Shown here: positions 18,666 to 27,054 of the stretch, piece by piece
Position numbering within the stretch: the first letter of the stretch is position 1
Layout of the letters: every line of letters starts with the position of its first letter
Origin: Aeromonas sp. FDAARGOS 1405
GTDB taxonomy: Bacteria; Pseudomonadota; Gammaproteobacteria; Enterobacterales; Aeromonadaceae
Assembly (NCBI RefSeq): GCF_019048265.1
Contig: NZ_CP077311.1
Span: 124,001 to 188,000 of the forward strand
Direction: 5' to 3'
DNA: 64,000 nucleotides
Position numbers and translations under genes: made by a program
The notes under the pieces: generated by a model
Told to the model about the DNA's origin: nothing
What the model saw: only the letters and a program-made list of their open reading frames with translations
The model's database searches: none

Positions 18666-19382
18666 ATGCCCTATCGCCTGCTCTCCCCCCTTCCCGATAC
18701 CGCTTCACCCGCACAGATACTGGCACAAGAGCAGCACTGGCTGCGCGACTGCGCCCATGACGGTCAGCCCCGCGCTCACCTCTGGCAGGCCCCCCAATGC
18801 CTGATTGTCACTCGCAAGGATACTCGCCTCCCCCATTACGAAGCCGCCTGCCAGCAACTTGCAGCTGAAGGCTGGCCGGTACATGTGCGCGACAGCGGCG
18901 GCACCGCCGTGCCCCACGGGGCGGGGATCCTCAACCTATCCCTGCTGCTGCCCCGCACCACCACAGATCTCGCCCACTACTACCGGCTGCTGGGGGCGCC
19001 GCTGCTGACCCTGTTGGCGGAGTACGGCCTTGAGGGAAGCTATGACTTCGTGCCCGGATCCTTTTGCGATGGTCAGTACAATCTGGTGATCGGGGGACGC
19101 AAGATCACCGGCACTGCCCAGCGCTGGCTGGCGCCGGGGCAGGATCACCAGGGCGCCGTGCTGGCGCAAGCCATGCTGCTGGTGGCGGGTGATGTGGATG
19201 AGGGAACCAAGATGGCGAGCCGCTTCTACGAGCTGGCGGGCGGCGAGCTGCGTTTTATGGCGGGAACCTCCACCACGCTGGCAAGCTGCATCGATTGGCA
19301 CGGTAGCGATCAGGCACTGGTAGAGAAAGTGCGAGCACGTCTGGATAGCCTGCTGAGCGAGGGGCTATCCCCCTCGTCCTGA
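18666..19382 (+). CDS. Lipoate-protein ligase A family protein (BPL/LPL catalytic fold)
   Basis: A 238 aa member of the biotin/lipoate ligase fold that attaches lipoate or octanoate to protein lysines. RDSGGTAVPHG (about residues 79-89) is the lipoate-binding loop (RRxxGGG in LplA), and GGRKITGTAQR holds the catalytic lysine. LplA proper is about 337 aa with a C-terminal accessory domain, which is absent here, so this is a single-domain form. The start at 18666 has GAGGATGCCGCC upstream, while the frame opens at 18633. True substrate (lipoate, octanoate or another) is not settled. Confidence 0.82.
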   Translation: MPYRLLSPLPDTASPAQILAQEQHWLRDCAHDGQPRAHLWQAPQCLIVTRKDTRLPHYEAACQQLAAEGWPVHVRDSGGTAVPHGAGILNLSLLLPRTTTDLAHYYRLLGAPLLTLLAEYGLEGSYDFVPGSFCDGQYNLVIGGRKITGTAQRWLAPGQDHQGAVLAQAMLLVAGDVDEGTKMASRFYELAGGELRFMAGTSTTLASCIDWHGSDQALVEKVRARLDSLLSEGLSPSS

Positions 19383-19437
19383 CCTTATCCCGAAGGGAGA
19401 GGGAGAAAGTCCCCATCCAGAGACACGGCGCACAAAA

Positions 19438-19471
19438 AAGCCACGACCGGAGTCGTGGCTTGTTCTTTTCA
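19438..19471. terminator. Terminator between the lipoate-ligase-like gene and the AGCS symporter
   Basis: AGCCACGAC-CGGA-GTCGTGGCT stem with A-rich left and T-rich right flanks, between convergent genes. Confidence 0.88.
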
Positions 19472-19498
19472 AGGGGAGCGTGAAACGGGCTGAGGCGT

Positions 19499-20875
19499 TC
19501 AGGCCGTCTGCGGCTCCGGCTCGGCTTCGCTATCCAGATCCCGGCTAAAGTAGGCGCGGGTCTCGGCGATCACCACATGGCGCAGGCCAATCAGGCCGAT
19601 GAGGTTGGGCACCGCCATCAGGCCGTTAACGATATCGGCCAGCAGCCAAATCATGTCCAGATGGAGGAAGGCGCCGCTCGCCACCAGCGCCAGATAGACC
19701 AGACGATAGGGCTTGATTGCCTTCACCCCGAACAGGTACTCGGTGCAGCGCTCGCCGTAGTAGTTCCAGCCAAGGATGGTGGTAAAGGCGAAGAACAGCA
19801 GGCCAATGCTCACCAGATACTGGCCGACATGGGCATCAAGCCCCTGGGCAAAGGCCAGACTGGTCATGGCCGCGCCGCTTGCATCGCCGCTCCACACGCC
19901 TGTGACCACCAGGGTCAGGCCGGTCATGGAGCAGATAATGATGGTGTCGATGAAGGTACCTGTCATGGAGACCAGCCCCTGCTCCACGCACGAATCGGTC
20001 TTGGCCGCCGCCGCCGCGATGGGTGCAGAGCCCAACCCTGACTCGTTGGAGAAGACCCCGCGCGCTACCCCGGACTGAATGGCCAGCATGATGCTGGCGC
20101 CGACGAAGCCGCCGGTCGCCGCATGGCCGGTGAAGGCACTCTCGATAACCAGCATGACGGCATCGGGCAGGGCGCTGGCGTTGTTCACCAACACGCCCAG
20201 ACAGGCGACGATGTAGAAGATGGCCATGAAGGGCACCACCTTGCTCGATACGCTGGAGATGGATTTGATCCCCCCCAGGGTCACCAGCGCCACGATCAGG
20301 GTCAGCACCACGGCGGTCGCTTCACGGGGCACCGAGAAGGAGAGGCTCATGGCGTCTGAGATGGCATTGACCTGCGGGAAGGTACCGATCCCGAAGAAGG
20401 CCACGCCGATGCCGAACAGGGCAAACAGCTTGGCCAGCGGCTTGGAGCCGAGCCCCTTCTCCAGATAGTACATGGGGCCACCCGCCATCTGGCCGTTGGC
20501 ATCCTGCTCGCGATATTTCACCGCCAGCAGACACTCGGCGTACTTGGTGGCCATGCCGAAGAGGGCAGCCATCCACATCCAGAACAGGGCACCGGGGCCG
20601 CCGAGCTTGATGGCGGTGGCCACCCCGACGATGTTGCCGGTACCGATGGTGGCAGAGAGAGCGGTACAGAGGGCGCCGAAGCTGGAGACATCCCCCTGCT
20701 TGCCCTGCCCCTGATCGCGGCCAAAGACCAGCCGCAGAGCGAGCGGCAAGCGCACCACCTGAAGCAGACCCAGACGCAGGGTGAGATAGATACCGGTCCC
20801 GACCAGCAGGATCAGCAGGGGTGGACCCCAGATAAAGCTATCGATGGCGGTTAACGCCGATTGAATTGATGACAT
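19499..20875 (-). CDS. Alanine/glycine:cation symporter (AGCS family)
   Basis: Sodium-coupled uptake of glycine or alanine. The 458 aa protein has about eleven helices and family motifs GALCTALSATIGTGNIVGVA (about 67-86), the GGPMYYLEKGLG stretch (about 131) and FSNESGLGSAPIAAAAA (about 275). It lies behind a tandem glycine riboswitch, so expression should respond to glycine. Its Shine-Dalgarno (AAGGAGG, 5 nt before ATG) is in a perfect hairpin (see separate entry). The homologous V. cholerae arrangement is well known. Confidence 0.94.
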   Translation of the reverse strand: MSSIQSALTAIDSFIWGPPLLILLVGTGIYLTLRLGLLQVVRLPLALRLVFGRDQGQGKQGDVSSFGALCTALSATIGTGNIVGVATAIKLGGPGALFWMWMAALFGMATKYAECLLAVKYREQDANGQMAGGPMYYLEKGLGSKPLAKLFALFGIGVAFFGIGTFPQVNAISDAMSLSFSVPREATAVVLTLIVALVTLGGIKSISSVSSKVVPFMAIFYIVACLGVLVNNASALPDAVMLVIESAFTGHAATGGFVGASIMLAIQSGVARGVFSNESGLGSAPIAAAAAKTDSCVEQGLVSMTGTFIDTIIICSMTGLTLVVTGVWSGDASGAAMTSLAFAQGLDAHVGQYLVSIGLLFFAFTTILGWNYYGERCTEYLFGVKAIKPYRLVYLALVASGAFLHLDMIWLLADIVNGLMAVPNLIGLIGLRHVVIAETRAYFSRDLDSEAEPEPQTA

Positions 20876-20878
20876 GCA

Positions 20879-20908
20879 TCCTCCTTAAGAAACAGAAATT
20901 AAGGAGGA
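20879..20908 (-). promoter_or_regulatory. Shine-Dalgarno-sequestering hairpin of the AGCS symporter mRNA
   Basis: On the minus strand TCCTCCTTAA and TTAAGGAGGA form a perfect 10-bp stem with a 10-nt loop. The right arm contains the whole Shine-Dalgarno of the symporter. This is the expected expression platform of a translationally acting riboswitch. Confidence 0.7.
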
Positions 20909-20989
20909 GAAGGATGATCTTCCCATAGGTGTCGCGATCGGCCAGAGGCGATCGGATGCGGGCCAAGCCCAGGTACAACCATCCCATCC

Positions 20990-21180
20990 CCTCTGTCCTT
21001 TTGCCTGAGAGTTTCCGGCGCCAGCCAGCCCTTGCGGGTAGTCATGGTGCCTTGCTCCTTCGGCGCCCGATTTAACGGGTCTCTCCAGAGTATCGTCCAG
21101 TAGCAGTCCACACCGGTTGCCCGGTACCTGAAAGATTCACTTCTTCGGTGGATGGTTGCCCATCGCTCTCCTGCTACCTT
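20990..21180 (-). promoter_or_regulatory. Tandem glycine riboswitch (two aptamers)
   Basis: On the minus strand the first aptamer (about 21178-21099) is closed by GTAGCAG/CTGCTAC and has GGAGAGC, CACCGAAGAAGTGAATC and TTTCAGGTA. The second (about 21098-20993) has CTCTGGAGAGACC, GCGCCGAAGGAGCAA and AAACTCTCAGGCAAAAGGAC. These are the conserved glycine-aptamer blocks. A tandem pair binds glycine and controls the AGCS symporter downstream. About 85 nt separate the second aptamer from the Shine-Dalgarno hairpin. Confidence 0.95.
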
Positions 21181-21192
21181 CATCCGAACTAG

Positions 21193-21246
21193 TTTGGATT
21201 AGGAAGTCGGCATGTTAATCCAAAAAATGTGAGCTGTCTCGCACTT
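21193..21246. promoter_or_regulatory. Inverted repeat and CRP-like site upstream of the glycine riboswitch
   Basis: TTTGGATTA (21193-21201) and TAATCCAAA (21216-21224) form a perfect 9-bp inverted repeat with 14-bp spacer, at the expected promoter position of the riboswitch transcript. Next to it, AAATGTGAGCTGTCTCGCACTT (21225-21246, split TGTGA-GCTGTC-TCGCA) resembles a CRP site with one core mismatch. The rest of 21247-21605, the upstream region of the decarboxylase gene, shows no other clear feature. Confidence 0.4.
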
Positions 21247-21605
21247 GGCCGCCCCCATTTATATTTTTTTAGTGACCACCAGAACCGCGGCAAGAATGTT
21301 AAATGTTAGTTAACTATCAACAAGTTAGGCTCGCACGGATCAAATGTGGCCCAAACGGGAAAAATGGCGGATAGAGAACAGTGATCCCTCTCGTTTCGCC
21401 AAGAAAATCTTGCCGACATATCCAATCAAAATGCTTGCACACAGAATCAATAAGCCGATAATCCGCTGCATAACCAAGCACTTTGCCATCAATTTATGCA
21501 CTGTGTTCGGTTGGTCCCACCGGACCGCTCGCCTGACCCGGCCGTCGCCGGTTCAATCGCATATGGCTTGGGCATATCACGCCCCCTAAGGATGACCAAA
21601 AGAGA

Positions 21606-22772
21606 ATGAACGAGACCCTGGTTGCAAAAGATGTGGTCGCACAAGATTACCGTCAGCTGGTTGAACAATTCGGCTCCCCCCTGCTGCTGCTCGACAAGGC
21701 AGCCGTCCGCAAACAGTATCGGGCCCTGGCCGCAGCCCTGCCCGATGTACGATTGCACTATGCACTCAAACCCCTGCCCCATGAGGCGGTGGTCTCTGTC
21801 TTGAAGGAAGAGGGGGCCTGTTTCGATCTGGCCACCAATGGCGAAGTCGATCTGGTGCGCAGTCAGGGGGTTCGCCCGGGACGTTGCATTCATACCCATC
21901 CCATCAAGCGCGACAGCGATATCCGTTACGCGCTGGAGTTCGGCTGCACTGTGTTTGTCTATGACAACCCGCTGGAGCTGGAAAAGTTCATTCCCTACAA
22001 GGACGAAGTGAAACTGCTGCTGCGGGTCAGCTTCCCGAACCCCGAGACCAAGGTCGATCTCTCCAAAAAGTTCGGCTGCACTCCGGAGCAGGCGCTGCCG
22101 CTGCTGCAACTGGCCCACGCCAAGGGGATCAAGGTGATGGGGCTGTCGTTCCACGTCGGCTCCCAGGTACCCCACGCTCGTCGCCATGTGCAGGCCATCG
22201 ACGCCTGCCGCGAGATCATGGAGCAGGCTTGGGCGCTCGGGCTCAAGCCCTGGGTGCTGGATATCGGTGGCGGTTTCCCGGTGGATTATGAAGGGGGCGA
22301 GTTCGATATCGACGGTTTCTGCGCGCCGATCCGCGAAGCACTGGCCAAGCTGCCCGCTACCGTGCAGAAGATTGCCGAACCGGGCCGCTTTATCAGCGCG
22401 CCGGCCATGACTTCGGTCGCCAGCGTGATGGGCAAGGCCCACCGCGGTGACAAGATCTGGTACTACCTGGATGACGGTCTCTACGGCAGCTACAACGGCC
22501 AGCTCTATGACCACGTCACCTATCCGGTGAGCACGCCTTATGCCAGTGGCGAGCAGCACAACTCGGTGCTCTCCGGCCCCACCTGCGACAGCGTGGATGT
22601 GATCCGCGATGGCATCATGCTGCCGGATCTGGCTATCGGCGAGTTGGTGGTTGGCAAGGTGATGGGCGCCTACACCTGGGCCTCGGCCTCCACCTTCAAC
22701 TTCTTCCCCAAGGCCAGCATCCTCATTCTGGACAGCAGCCAGAAGGGGCAGAAGCTGGTGGCAGTAGCCTGA
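21606..22772 (+). CDS. Fold-III PLP-dependent ornithine/lysine decarboxylase
   Basis: Decarboxylates ornithine, or lysine, to putrescine or cadaverine with pyridoxal phosphate. The 388 aa protein is an alanine-racemase-fold enzyme of eukaryotic ODC type. Lys near residue 57 (YALKPLPHEAVV) is the PLP lysine; HVGSQV, the GGGFPVDYEGG phosphate loop (about 220) and EPGRF (about 260) follow. The catalytic cysteine motif is GPTCDSVDV (about 325). The common ODC form is GPTCDGLD; the S in place of G may affect substrate choice. Lysine versus ornithine use cannot be read. Confidence 0.88.
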   Translation: MNETLVAKDVVAQDYRQLVEQFGSPLLLLDKAAVRKQYRALAAALPDVRLHYALKPLPHEAVVSVLKEEGACFDLATNGEVDLVRSQGVRPGRCIHTHPIKRDSDIRYALEFGCTVFVYDNPLELEKFIPYKDEVKLLLRVSFPNPETKVDLSKKFGCTPEQALPLLQLAHAKGIKVMGLSFHVGSQVPHARRHVQAIDACREIMEQAWALGLKPWVLDIGGGFPVDYEGGEFDIDGFCAPIREALAKLPATVQKIAEPGRFISAPAMTSVASVMGKAHRGDKIWYYLDDGLYGSYNGQLYDHVTYPVSTPYASGEQHNSVLSGPTCDSVDVIRDGIMLPDLAIGELVVGKVMGAYTWASASTFNFFPKASILILDSSQKGQKLVAVA

Positions 22773-22802
22773 GCACACCGCTCGCTCGCCAACAGGTTCA
22801 CT

Positions 22803-22843
22803 AGGCAAAAACAAGAGGGGGAAGCGTGCGCTTCCCCCTCTCT
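22803..22843 (-). terminator. Terminator downstream of the Ca2+/cation antiporter gene
   Basis: A 13-bp perfect stem (AGAGGGGGAAGCG with its complement) followed on the minus strand by TTGTTTTTGCC. It probably also stops the decarboxylase transcript from the other side. Confidence 0.8.
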
Positions 22844-22860
22844 CATTTCACCAACACCTA

Positions 22861-23829
22861 TCAGATAAACTGACTGGTCAGCAGCCAGCCGGTGTAGGCG
22901 ACGAAGCAGGTGAGCAGCACGCCCCCCTCCAGCCGGTTGATGCGGCCCTGCCCCTTGCGGCCCAGACACATCACCAGCAGCAGCAGGGTCAGCCCCATCA
23001 TGATGCTCCAGTCACGGGTGAGCACTTCCGGCGCCACATCGAGCGGGTGGATGCCCGCCGCGATCCCCACCACCGCCAGGGTGTTGAACAGGTTGGAGCC
23101 CAGCACGTTGCCAAGGGCCAGATCATGCTCGTTCTTGCGAATGGCGATAAGCGAAGAGGCCAGCTCCGGCAGGGAGGTTCCCACCGCGACTATGGTGAGA
23201 CCAATCACCAGATCGCTGATGCCAAGCGCCTGAGCGATGGTCACCGCCCCCCAGACCAGCAGACGGGAAGCGCCGATCAGCAGCACCAGCCCGACCACCA
23301 GCCAGAAGATGGCGCTCTTGAGGGACATCCCCTCGCTCTCGATATCCTCGGCGGTCTCGGTATCCAGCGCATCTCCCTTGCCATTCATGCCAGCCCAGAT
23401 GGACCAGCCCATCAGAGCAACGAAGACGGCCCCCAGAATGACCGCATCCATCCGGCCCAGATGACCATCGATCAGCAGGGCGCCGGAGAGCAGGGTAATA
23501 CCAAGCAGAATGGGGATCTCCTTGCGCACTACCTGAGAAGCTACCGCGATAGGGCTGATCAGTGCCGTCAGACCCAGGATCAGTGCGATATTGGTGATGT
23601 TGGAGCCATAGGCATTACCGAGCGCCAACCCGGGATTGCCCTGGGACGCAGCCAGTGCCGAGACCACCATCTCCGGGGCCGAGGTACCAAAACCGATGAT
23701 CACCATGCCGATCAGCAGCGGCGGCATCCCCGCATAACGGGCGGTGGCGGCAGCGCCATCGACAAACTTGTCTGCACTCCAGACCAGCAGCGCCAGTCCG
23801 GCAATCAGGGCAACAAAAGCCAGGGTCAT
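22861..23829 (-). CDS. Calcium/sodium antiporter family protein (CaCA, YrbG-like)
   Basis: Inner-membrane cation antiporter. From the ATG at 23829 it is 322 aa with about ten helices and two alpha repeats: GFGTSAPEMVVSALAA (about 48-63) with GNAYGSNITNI, and VAVGTSLPELASSLIA with GNVLGSNLFN. These acidic GTS(A/L)PE motifs bind the cation. The open frame starts at 23856, nine codons earlier, but the later start gives the family's usual N-terminus. Downstream is a strong terminator. Confidence 0.9.
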   Translation of the reverse strand: MTLAFVALIAGLALLVWSADKFVDGAAATARYAGMPPLLIGMVIIGFGTSAPEMVVSALAASQGNPGLALGNAYGSNITNIALILGLTALISPIAVASQVVRKEIPILLGITLLSGALLIDGHLGRMDAVILGAVFVALMGWSIWAGMNGKGDALDTETAEDIESEGMSLKSAIFWLVVGLVLLIGASRLLVWGAVTIAQALGISDLVIGLTIVAVGTSLPELASSLIAIRKNEHDLALGNVLGSNLFNTLAVVGIAAGIHPLDVAPEVLTRDWSIMMGLTLLLLVMCLGRKGQGRINRLEGGVLLTCFVAYTGWLLTSQFI

Positions 23830-23955
23830 AGGATCTTCATCTCTTGTGATCTGCAACGAAGCGCCAGCCCAAACGGGCAGGCACCATGGGAAAGTGGCGC
23901 CAGTGTAGCTGTGCCACCTCCCATTTCAAGGGGAAATCAAACCGTGATTAACATT

Positions 23956-24429
23956 TCACAGTGCAGCCAGCAGGCTCGCGGCATCGGAGACCTCAAACTT
24001 GCCTGGCGCCTCCACAAACAGCTGCTCGACCACACCATCGTTGGCGATCAACGCAAAGCGCTGGGCACGGATGCCGCCAAAGGCGCCGGTATCCTTGGCC
24101 AGATCCAGCGCCCGGGTCCAGCTGCCATCGCCATCCGCCAGCATGGTGATCGCCTCGGCATTCTGGGCCGTCTGCCAGGCCCGCATCACGAAAGCATCGT
24201 TGACCGAGAGGCAACAGATGGCATCCACCCCTTTGGCCATAAACTGATCGGCCAACACCACATAGCCGGGCAGATGGGCATTGGAGCAGGTAGGAGTAAA
24301 GGCGCCGGGTACCGCAAACAGCACCACTTTTTTACCGGCAAACAGCGTCTGGCCATCCCGCAGCTGCTTGCCCTCGGCGGTGATAAAGGTAAATTCGCCC
24401 GCAGGCAGGGGTTGTCCTACAGCAATCAT
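23956..24429 (-). CDS. Peroxiredoxin, Prx5/AhpE-like (AhpC/TSA family)
   Basis: Thiol peroxidase that reduces hydrogen peroxide and organic peroxides. It is 157 aa, the standard length for the Prx5 group. The peroxidatic cysteine is in PGAFTPTCSNAHLPGY (about residues 41-56). Cysteines at CCLSVND (about 72-73) may serve for resolving. No glutaredoxin domain is fused. It is divergent from the PaaK-like gene. Confidence 0.93.
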   Translation of the reverse strand: MIAVGQPLPAGEFTFITAEGKQLRDGQTLFAGKKVVLFAVPGAFTPTCSNAHLPGYVVLADQFMAKGVDAICCLSVNDAFVMRAWQTAQNAEAITMLADGDGSWTRALDLAKDTGAFGGIRAQRFALIANDGVVEQLFVEAPGKFEVSDAASLLAAL

Positions 24430-24584
24430 GATTTCTCGTCCTGAGTCGTGATGGGAAGTCGCCAGTTTATCCCAGAGTGACGATGCCGCCTAACAGCGGC
24501 TCTGAGCCTGACCATGGATAGCGGCAGGCATTTTCCCCTTGGGCAGACTACTCTTGAGCTGGTTTCACGGCGCCAGGAGGCCCC

Positions 24585-25511
24585 ATGCAGCACTATTACG
24601 ATGGACTGGAAATTCGCCCCCCCGCCTTGCGCGAACAACAGCAGCTGGAGCAGCTCAATCATCAGCTTACCCATGTCAGTCAATATTGCGCCGGTTACTC
24701 CAGCGTCTATCGCCAGTGCCGCCTCGAGGATCTGGCAGAGCTGGCCACCCTGCCACTGCTCGACAGCAAAGAGCTGTTTGCCGCCCAGCAGGCTCACCCT
24801 CCGTTCGCCGGACTCACCGGCCGCCCCGCCAGTCAGGCGTTGCGGGTCTTCTCCTGTCCGGGCCAGCTGGCCATCCCCGAGTATGCGGGAGCAGACTGGT
24901 GGGGGGCCGCTCGAGCACTGTTTGCCGCCGGCTTCAAGCCAGGTGAGGTAATACTCAATGGCCACGACTATCATGCCGGCCCCACCGCCTTTATTTTCGA
25001 TAACGGCGCCCGCCAGCTGGGCGCCCCCGTGGTGCCCTGCGGGCCCCACGATACCCAGCGCCAGCTGGAGGCGCTGCTGCGCTATCAACCCACCGGCTAT
25101 GTCGGTCCGCTGGTGACCCTGCTCGATCTGCTGGAAGCGGCCGAAGCGGCCGACATCCCGACCGACTCGCTGCGCCGCGCACTGCTGTGTGAAGCCACTC
25201 ACCCGGAAACCGCGCCGCTGCGCGCCATTCACGGCATTGCGGCCCTCAACTGTCTGGTGTGGCAGGATGTGGGGGTAGTGGCTTACGAGAGCCGACCAGG
25301 AGAGGGATTTATTGTGAGCGAGAGTTGCATCATCGAGATCATCGATCCCGCCAGCGGCGAGCCGGTGAGCGGCGACGAGACCGGCCAGCTGGTGCTGACC
25401 AGGCTTGACCTGGAGTATCCATTGCTGCGCCTCGTCACCGACTGGCAGGGGCACTGGCTCACGACGCCAAGCCCGTGCGGTCGCTCCAACCGGCGCCTAA
25501 AACTGGTGTAG
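24585..25511 (+). CDS. Truncated PaaK-like (phenylacetate-CoA ligase family) protein
   Basis: A 308 aa protein with the middle of an adenylate-forming ligase of the PaaK type: GEVILNGHDYHAGPTAFIF, GARQLGAPVVPCGP, then the acceptor strand GQLVLTRLDLEYPLLRLVTDW near the end. The nucleotide-binding motif (SSGTTG in PaaK) is replaced by FSCPGQLAIPE, and the C-terminal lid domain of about 100 residues is missing; the chain ends CGRSNRRLKLV. PaaK is about 430 aa. A normal terminator follows 28 nt later, so this is probably its stable length, not a fresh break. AGGAGG precedes the ATG. It may be inactive or may have another role. Confidence 0.7.
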   Translation: MQHYYDGLEIRPPALREQQQLEQLNHQLTHVSQYCAGYSSVYRQCRLEDLAELATLPLLDSKELFAAQQAHPPFAGLTGRPASQALRVFSCPGQLAIPEYAGADWWGAARALFAAGFKPGEVILNGHDYHAGPTAFIFDNGARQLGAPVVPCGPHDTQRQLEALLRYQPTGYVGPLVTLLDLLEAAEAADIPTDSLRRALLCEATHPETAPLRAIHGIAALNCLVWQDVGVVAYESRPGEGFIVSESCIIEIIDPASGEPVSGDETGQLVLTRLDLEYPLLRLVTDWQGHWLTTPSPCGRSNRRLKLV

Positions 25512-25538
25512 CAGGCCAAGTAAATGCACAAAGGCAAA

Positions 25539-25567
25539 CGGGCAGCCATCAGGCTGCCCGTCTTGTC
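25539..25567 (+). terminator. Terminator after the PaaK-like gene
   Basis: CGGGCAGCC-ATCA-GGCTGCCCG then TCTTGTCT, between convergent genes. Confidence 0.85.
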
Positions 25568-25594
25568 TCTGAAGAAGAGGATATATGAAATTGT

Positions 25595-26077
25595 TCAGCG
25601 CCTCGCCTGCCAGGTGGCGATGGCGAGCAGGGAGTCGGGGGTAAATTCGCTGGCACGCTCGGCGATCTCGGCCAGGCTCATCCAGTGCACCGCGCTCACC
25701 TCTTCGGCCTGCAACTGCAGCGGCCCCTGATAACGGCAACTGAAGAGGCCACCCCAGACCCGGTAGCCCTCCCCTTCCGCATAAAAGCTGCCAAAGCCCT
25801 GCAGAGGAACATCTATAATCCCCAGCTCCTCGGCCAGCTCGCGGCGGGCGGAGCGCTCCATCTCCTCACCGGTGGTGACCACGCCACCAGCGCAGGCATC
25901 CAGCATGCCGGGGCAGAAATCCTTGCTGAGGGTGCGTCGCTGCACCAGGATCCGATCCGCGTCGTCGAGCACCAGAATATAGCTGGCGCGATGGCAGAGA
26001 TTCTCCCGCCGCACCTTGGCTCGCTCGGCCACGCCAATCACCCGGTTATCCTCGTCCACCACATCAACCCATTCCAC
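25595..26077 (-). CDS. yfcD: Nudix hydrolase YfcD
   Basis: Hydrolase of nucleoside diphosphate-linked compounds. The 160 aa protein has a complete Nudix box GVVTTGEEMERSARRELAEE (about residues 65-84, continuing LGI) and the YfcD order: EWVDVVDEDN at the start, LVQRR, GMLDACAGG, RVWGGLFSC, EFTPDSLLAIATW at the end. The start is GTG, with CCTGTGC before it. The true substrate is unknown. Confidence 0.88.
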   Translation of the reverse strand: MEWVDVVDEDNRVIGVAERAKVRRENLCHRASYILVLDDADRILVQRRTLSKDFCPGMLDACAGGVVTTGEEMERSARRELAEELGIIDVPLQGFGSFYAEGEGYRVWGGLFSCRYQGPLQLQAEEVSAVHWMSLAEIAERASEFTPDSLLAIATWQARR

Positions 26078-26280
26078 GCACAGGCCCTTTTATTTGTTCC
26101 ATTCAAGCCCGCAGTATATCGGTGCGGTGGTTTGTCATGGCACAACTTTTTCGATGATGCCGTCAATTTGCCGAGCTCACTGGCAAAATAAGGATTCATG
26201 CAAATCTTTATAAACCGTCATATCAGTGTCATCGACCGACACCATAGTGTGCCCTGTCCAGGCAATCAGGGAACCGTGTG

Positions 26281-26499
26281 ATGAAGGTATTCAAGCAGTT
26301 ATCCCCACGGCAGATCGCTCGCTACATCAAGAGCTTTCATCGAGGCTATTTTGCCATCGAGTCGCTGGGGACATTTGAATTCAACGCGGGCAGGATCAGC
26401 CTCCATGGCCTGACCTGCCGCCAGCGGCTAAGACTGGCTCGCCAGATCAATCTGGCGGTCAGACAACTTGGTCACCGCAACCCCTTGCCGGACATGTGA
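26281..26499 (+). CDS. Small basic hypothetical protein, 72 aa
   Basis: A short arginine-rich protein (KQLSPRQIARYIKSFHRG, RQRLRLARQINLAVRQLG). I do not recognise it. An alternative GTG is one codon earlier. AGGGAACC lies 7 nt upstream. It may be a DNA-binding or membrane-associated peptide, but there is no direct evidence; charge and length alone support a real gene weakly. Confidence 0.5.
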   Translation: MKVFKQLSPRQIARYIKSFHRGYFAIESLGTFEFNAGRISLHGLTCRQRLRLARQINLAVRQLGHRNPLPDM

Positions 26500-26551
26500 G
26501 TCAAAGGGTCTTGCCCTACTGTCTGTTGTGCATCCATGCTTTGCCCGCCGG

Positions 26552-26866
26552 CTACTGGCCGCGCGGGCCGTTTTCGATATCGGTAATGATGCCGTTGCGC
26601 ACCGTCACAAAGCGCATGAACTCGTTCTTGCCGAAGTTGTAGGTCCAGCGTTCACCATATTTGACCTGCACCATGTTGCCAAACTGGTTCTCCTCGTTGC
26701 GGTTGAGCTCTTCACGCAACATCGGCTCACCGCACTTGAGCAGCATCTCGGCGGTACTGTCACCCTCGGTGATCAGGGCGTTCTTGCAGCGCATGGCATC
26801 AGCACTGGCCGGAATACTCAGCAGCAACAGAGCAAGCCCCGCTACTTTCTTCATCTTCTTGCTCAT
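26552..26866 (-). CDS. DUF2845 domain secreted protein
   Basis: A 104 aa periplasmic protein with a signal peptide of about 23 residues (MSKKMKKVAGLALLLLSIPA, SADA). The mature part carries the DUF2845 pattern: MRCKNALITEGDS, AEMLLKCGEPML, ERWTYNFGKNEFMRFVTVRNG. Two cysteines may pair. The frame is open to 27013, but AAGGAGAACCCG before 26866 fixes the start. Function is unknown; the fold resembles OmlA/BamE-type small domains. Confidence 0.85.
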   Translation of the reverse strand: MSKKMKKVAGLALLLLSIPASADAMRCKNALITEGDSTAEMLLKCGEPMLREELNRNEENQFGNMVQVKYGERWTYNFGKNEFMRFVTVRNGIITDIENGPRGQ

Positions 26867-27002
26867 CGGGTTCTCCTTATCCTCTCTAATGAGTCGCAGT
26901 ATGCCTGTTCCCGTTTCTGAAAAAACCAGTAAAAAGCGCAAAAGTGCCGCCCTTTTCTGCTCTCCAGCCCGCTGGTCGCGACAAATGCTGTCTATCACAT
27001 AG

Positions 27003-27042
27003 CCCAAAAACAAACGGCGACCCGAGGGTCGCCGTTTGCATC
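27003..27042 (-). terminator. Intrinsic terminator after fklB
   Basis: On the minus strand CAAACGGCGACCC-TCG-GGTCGCCGTTTG then TTTTTGGGC, 13 nt past the stop codon. Confidence 0.9.
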
Positions 27043-27054
27043 AAGCCAGCAGGA

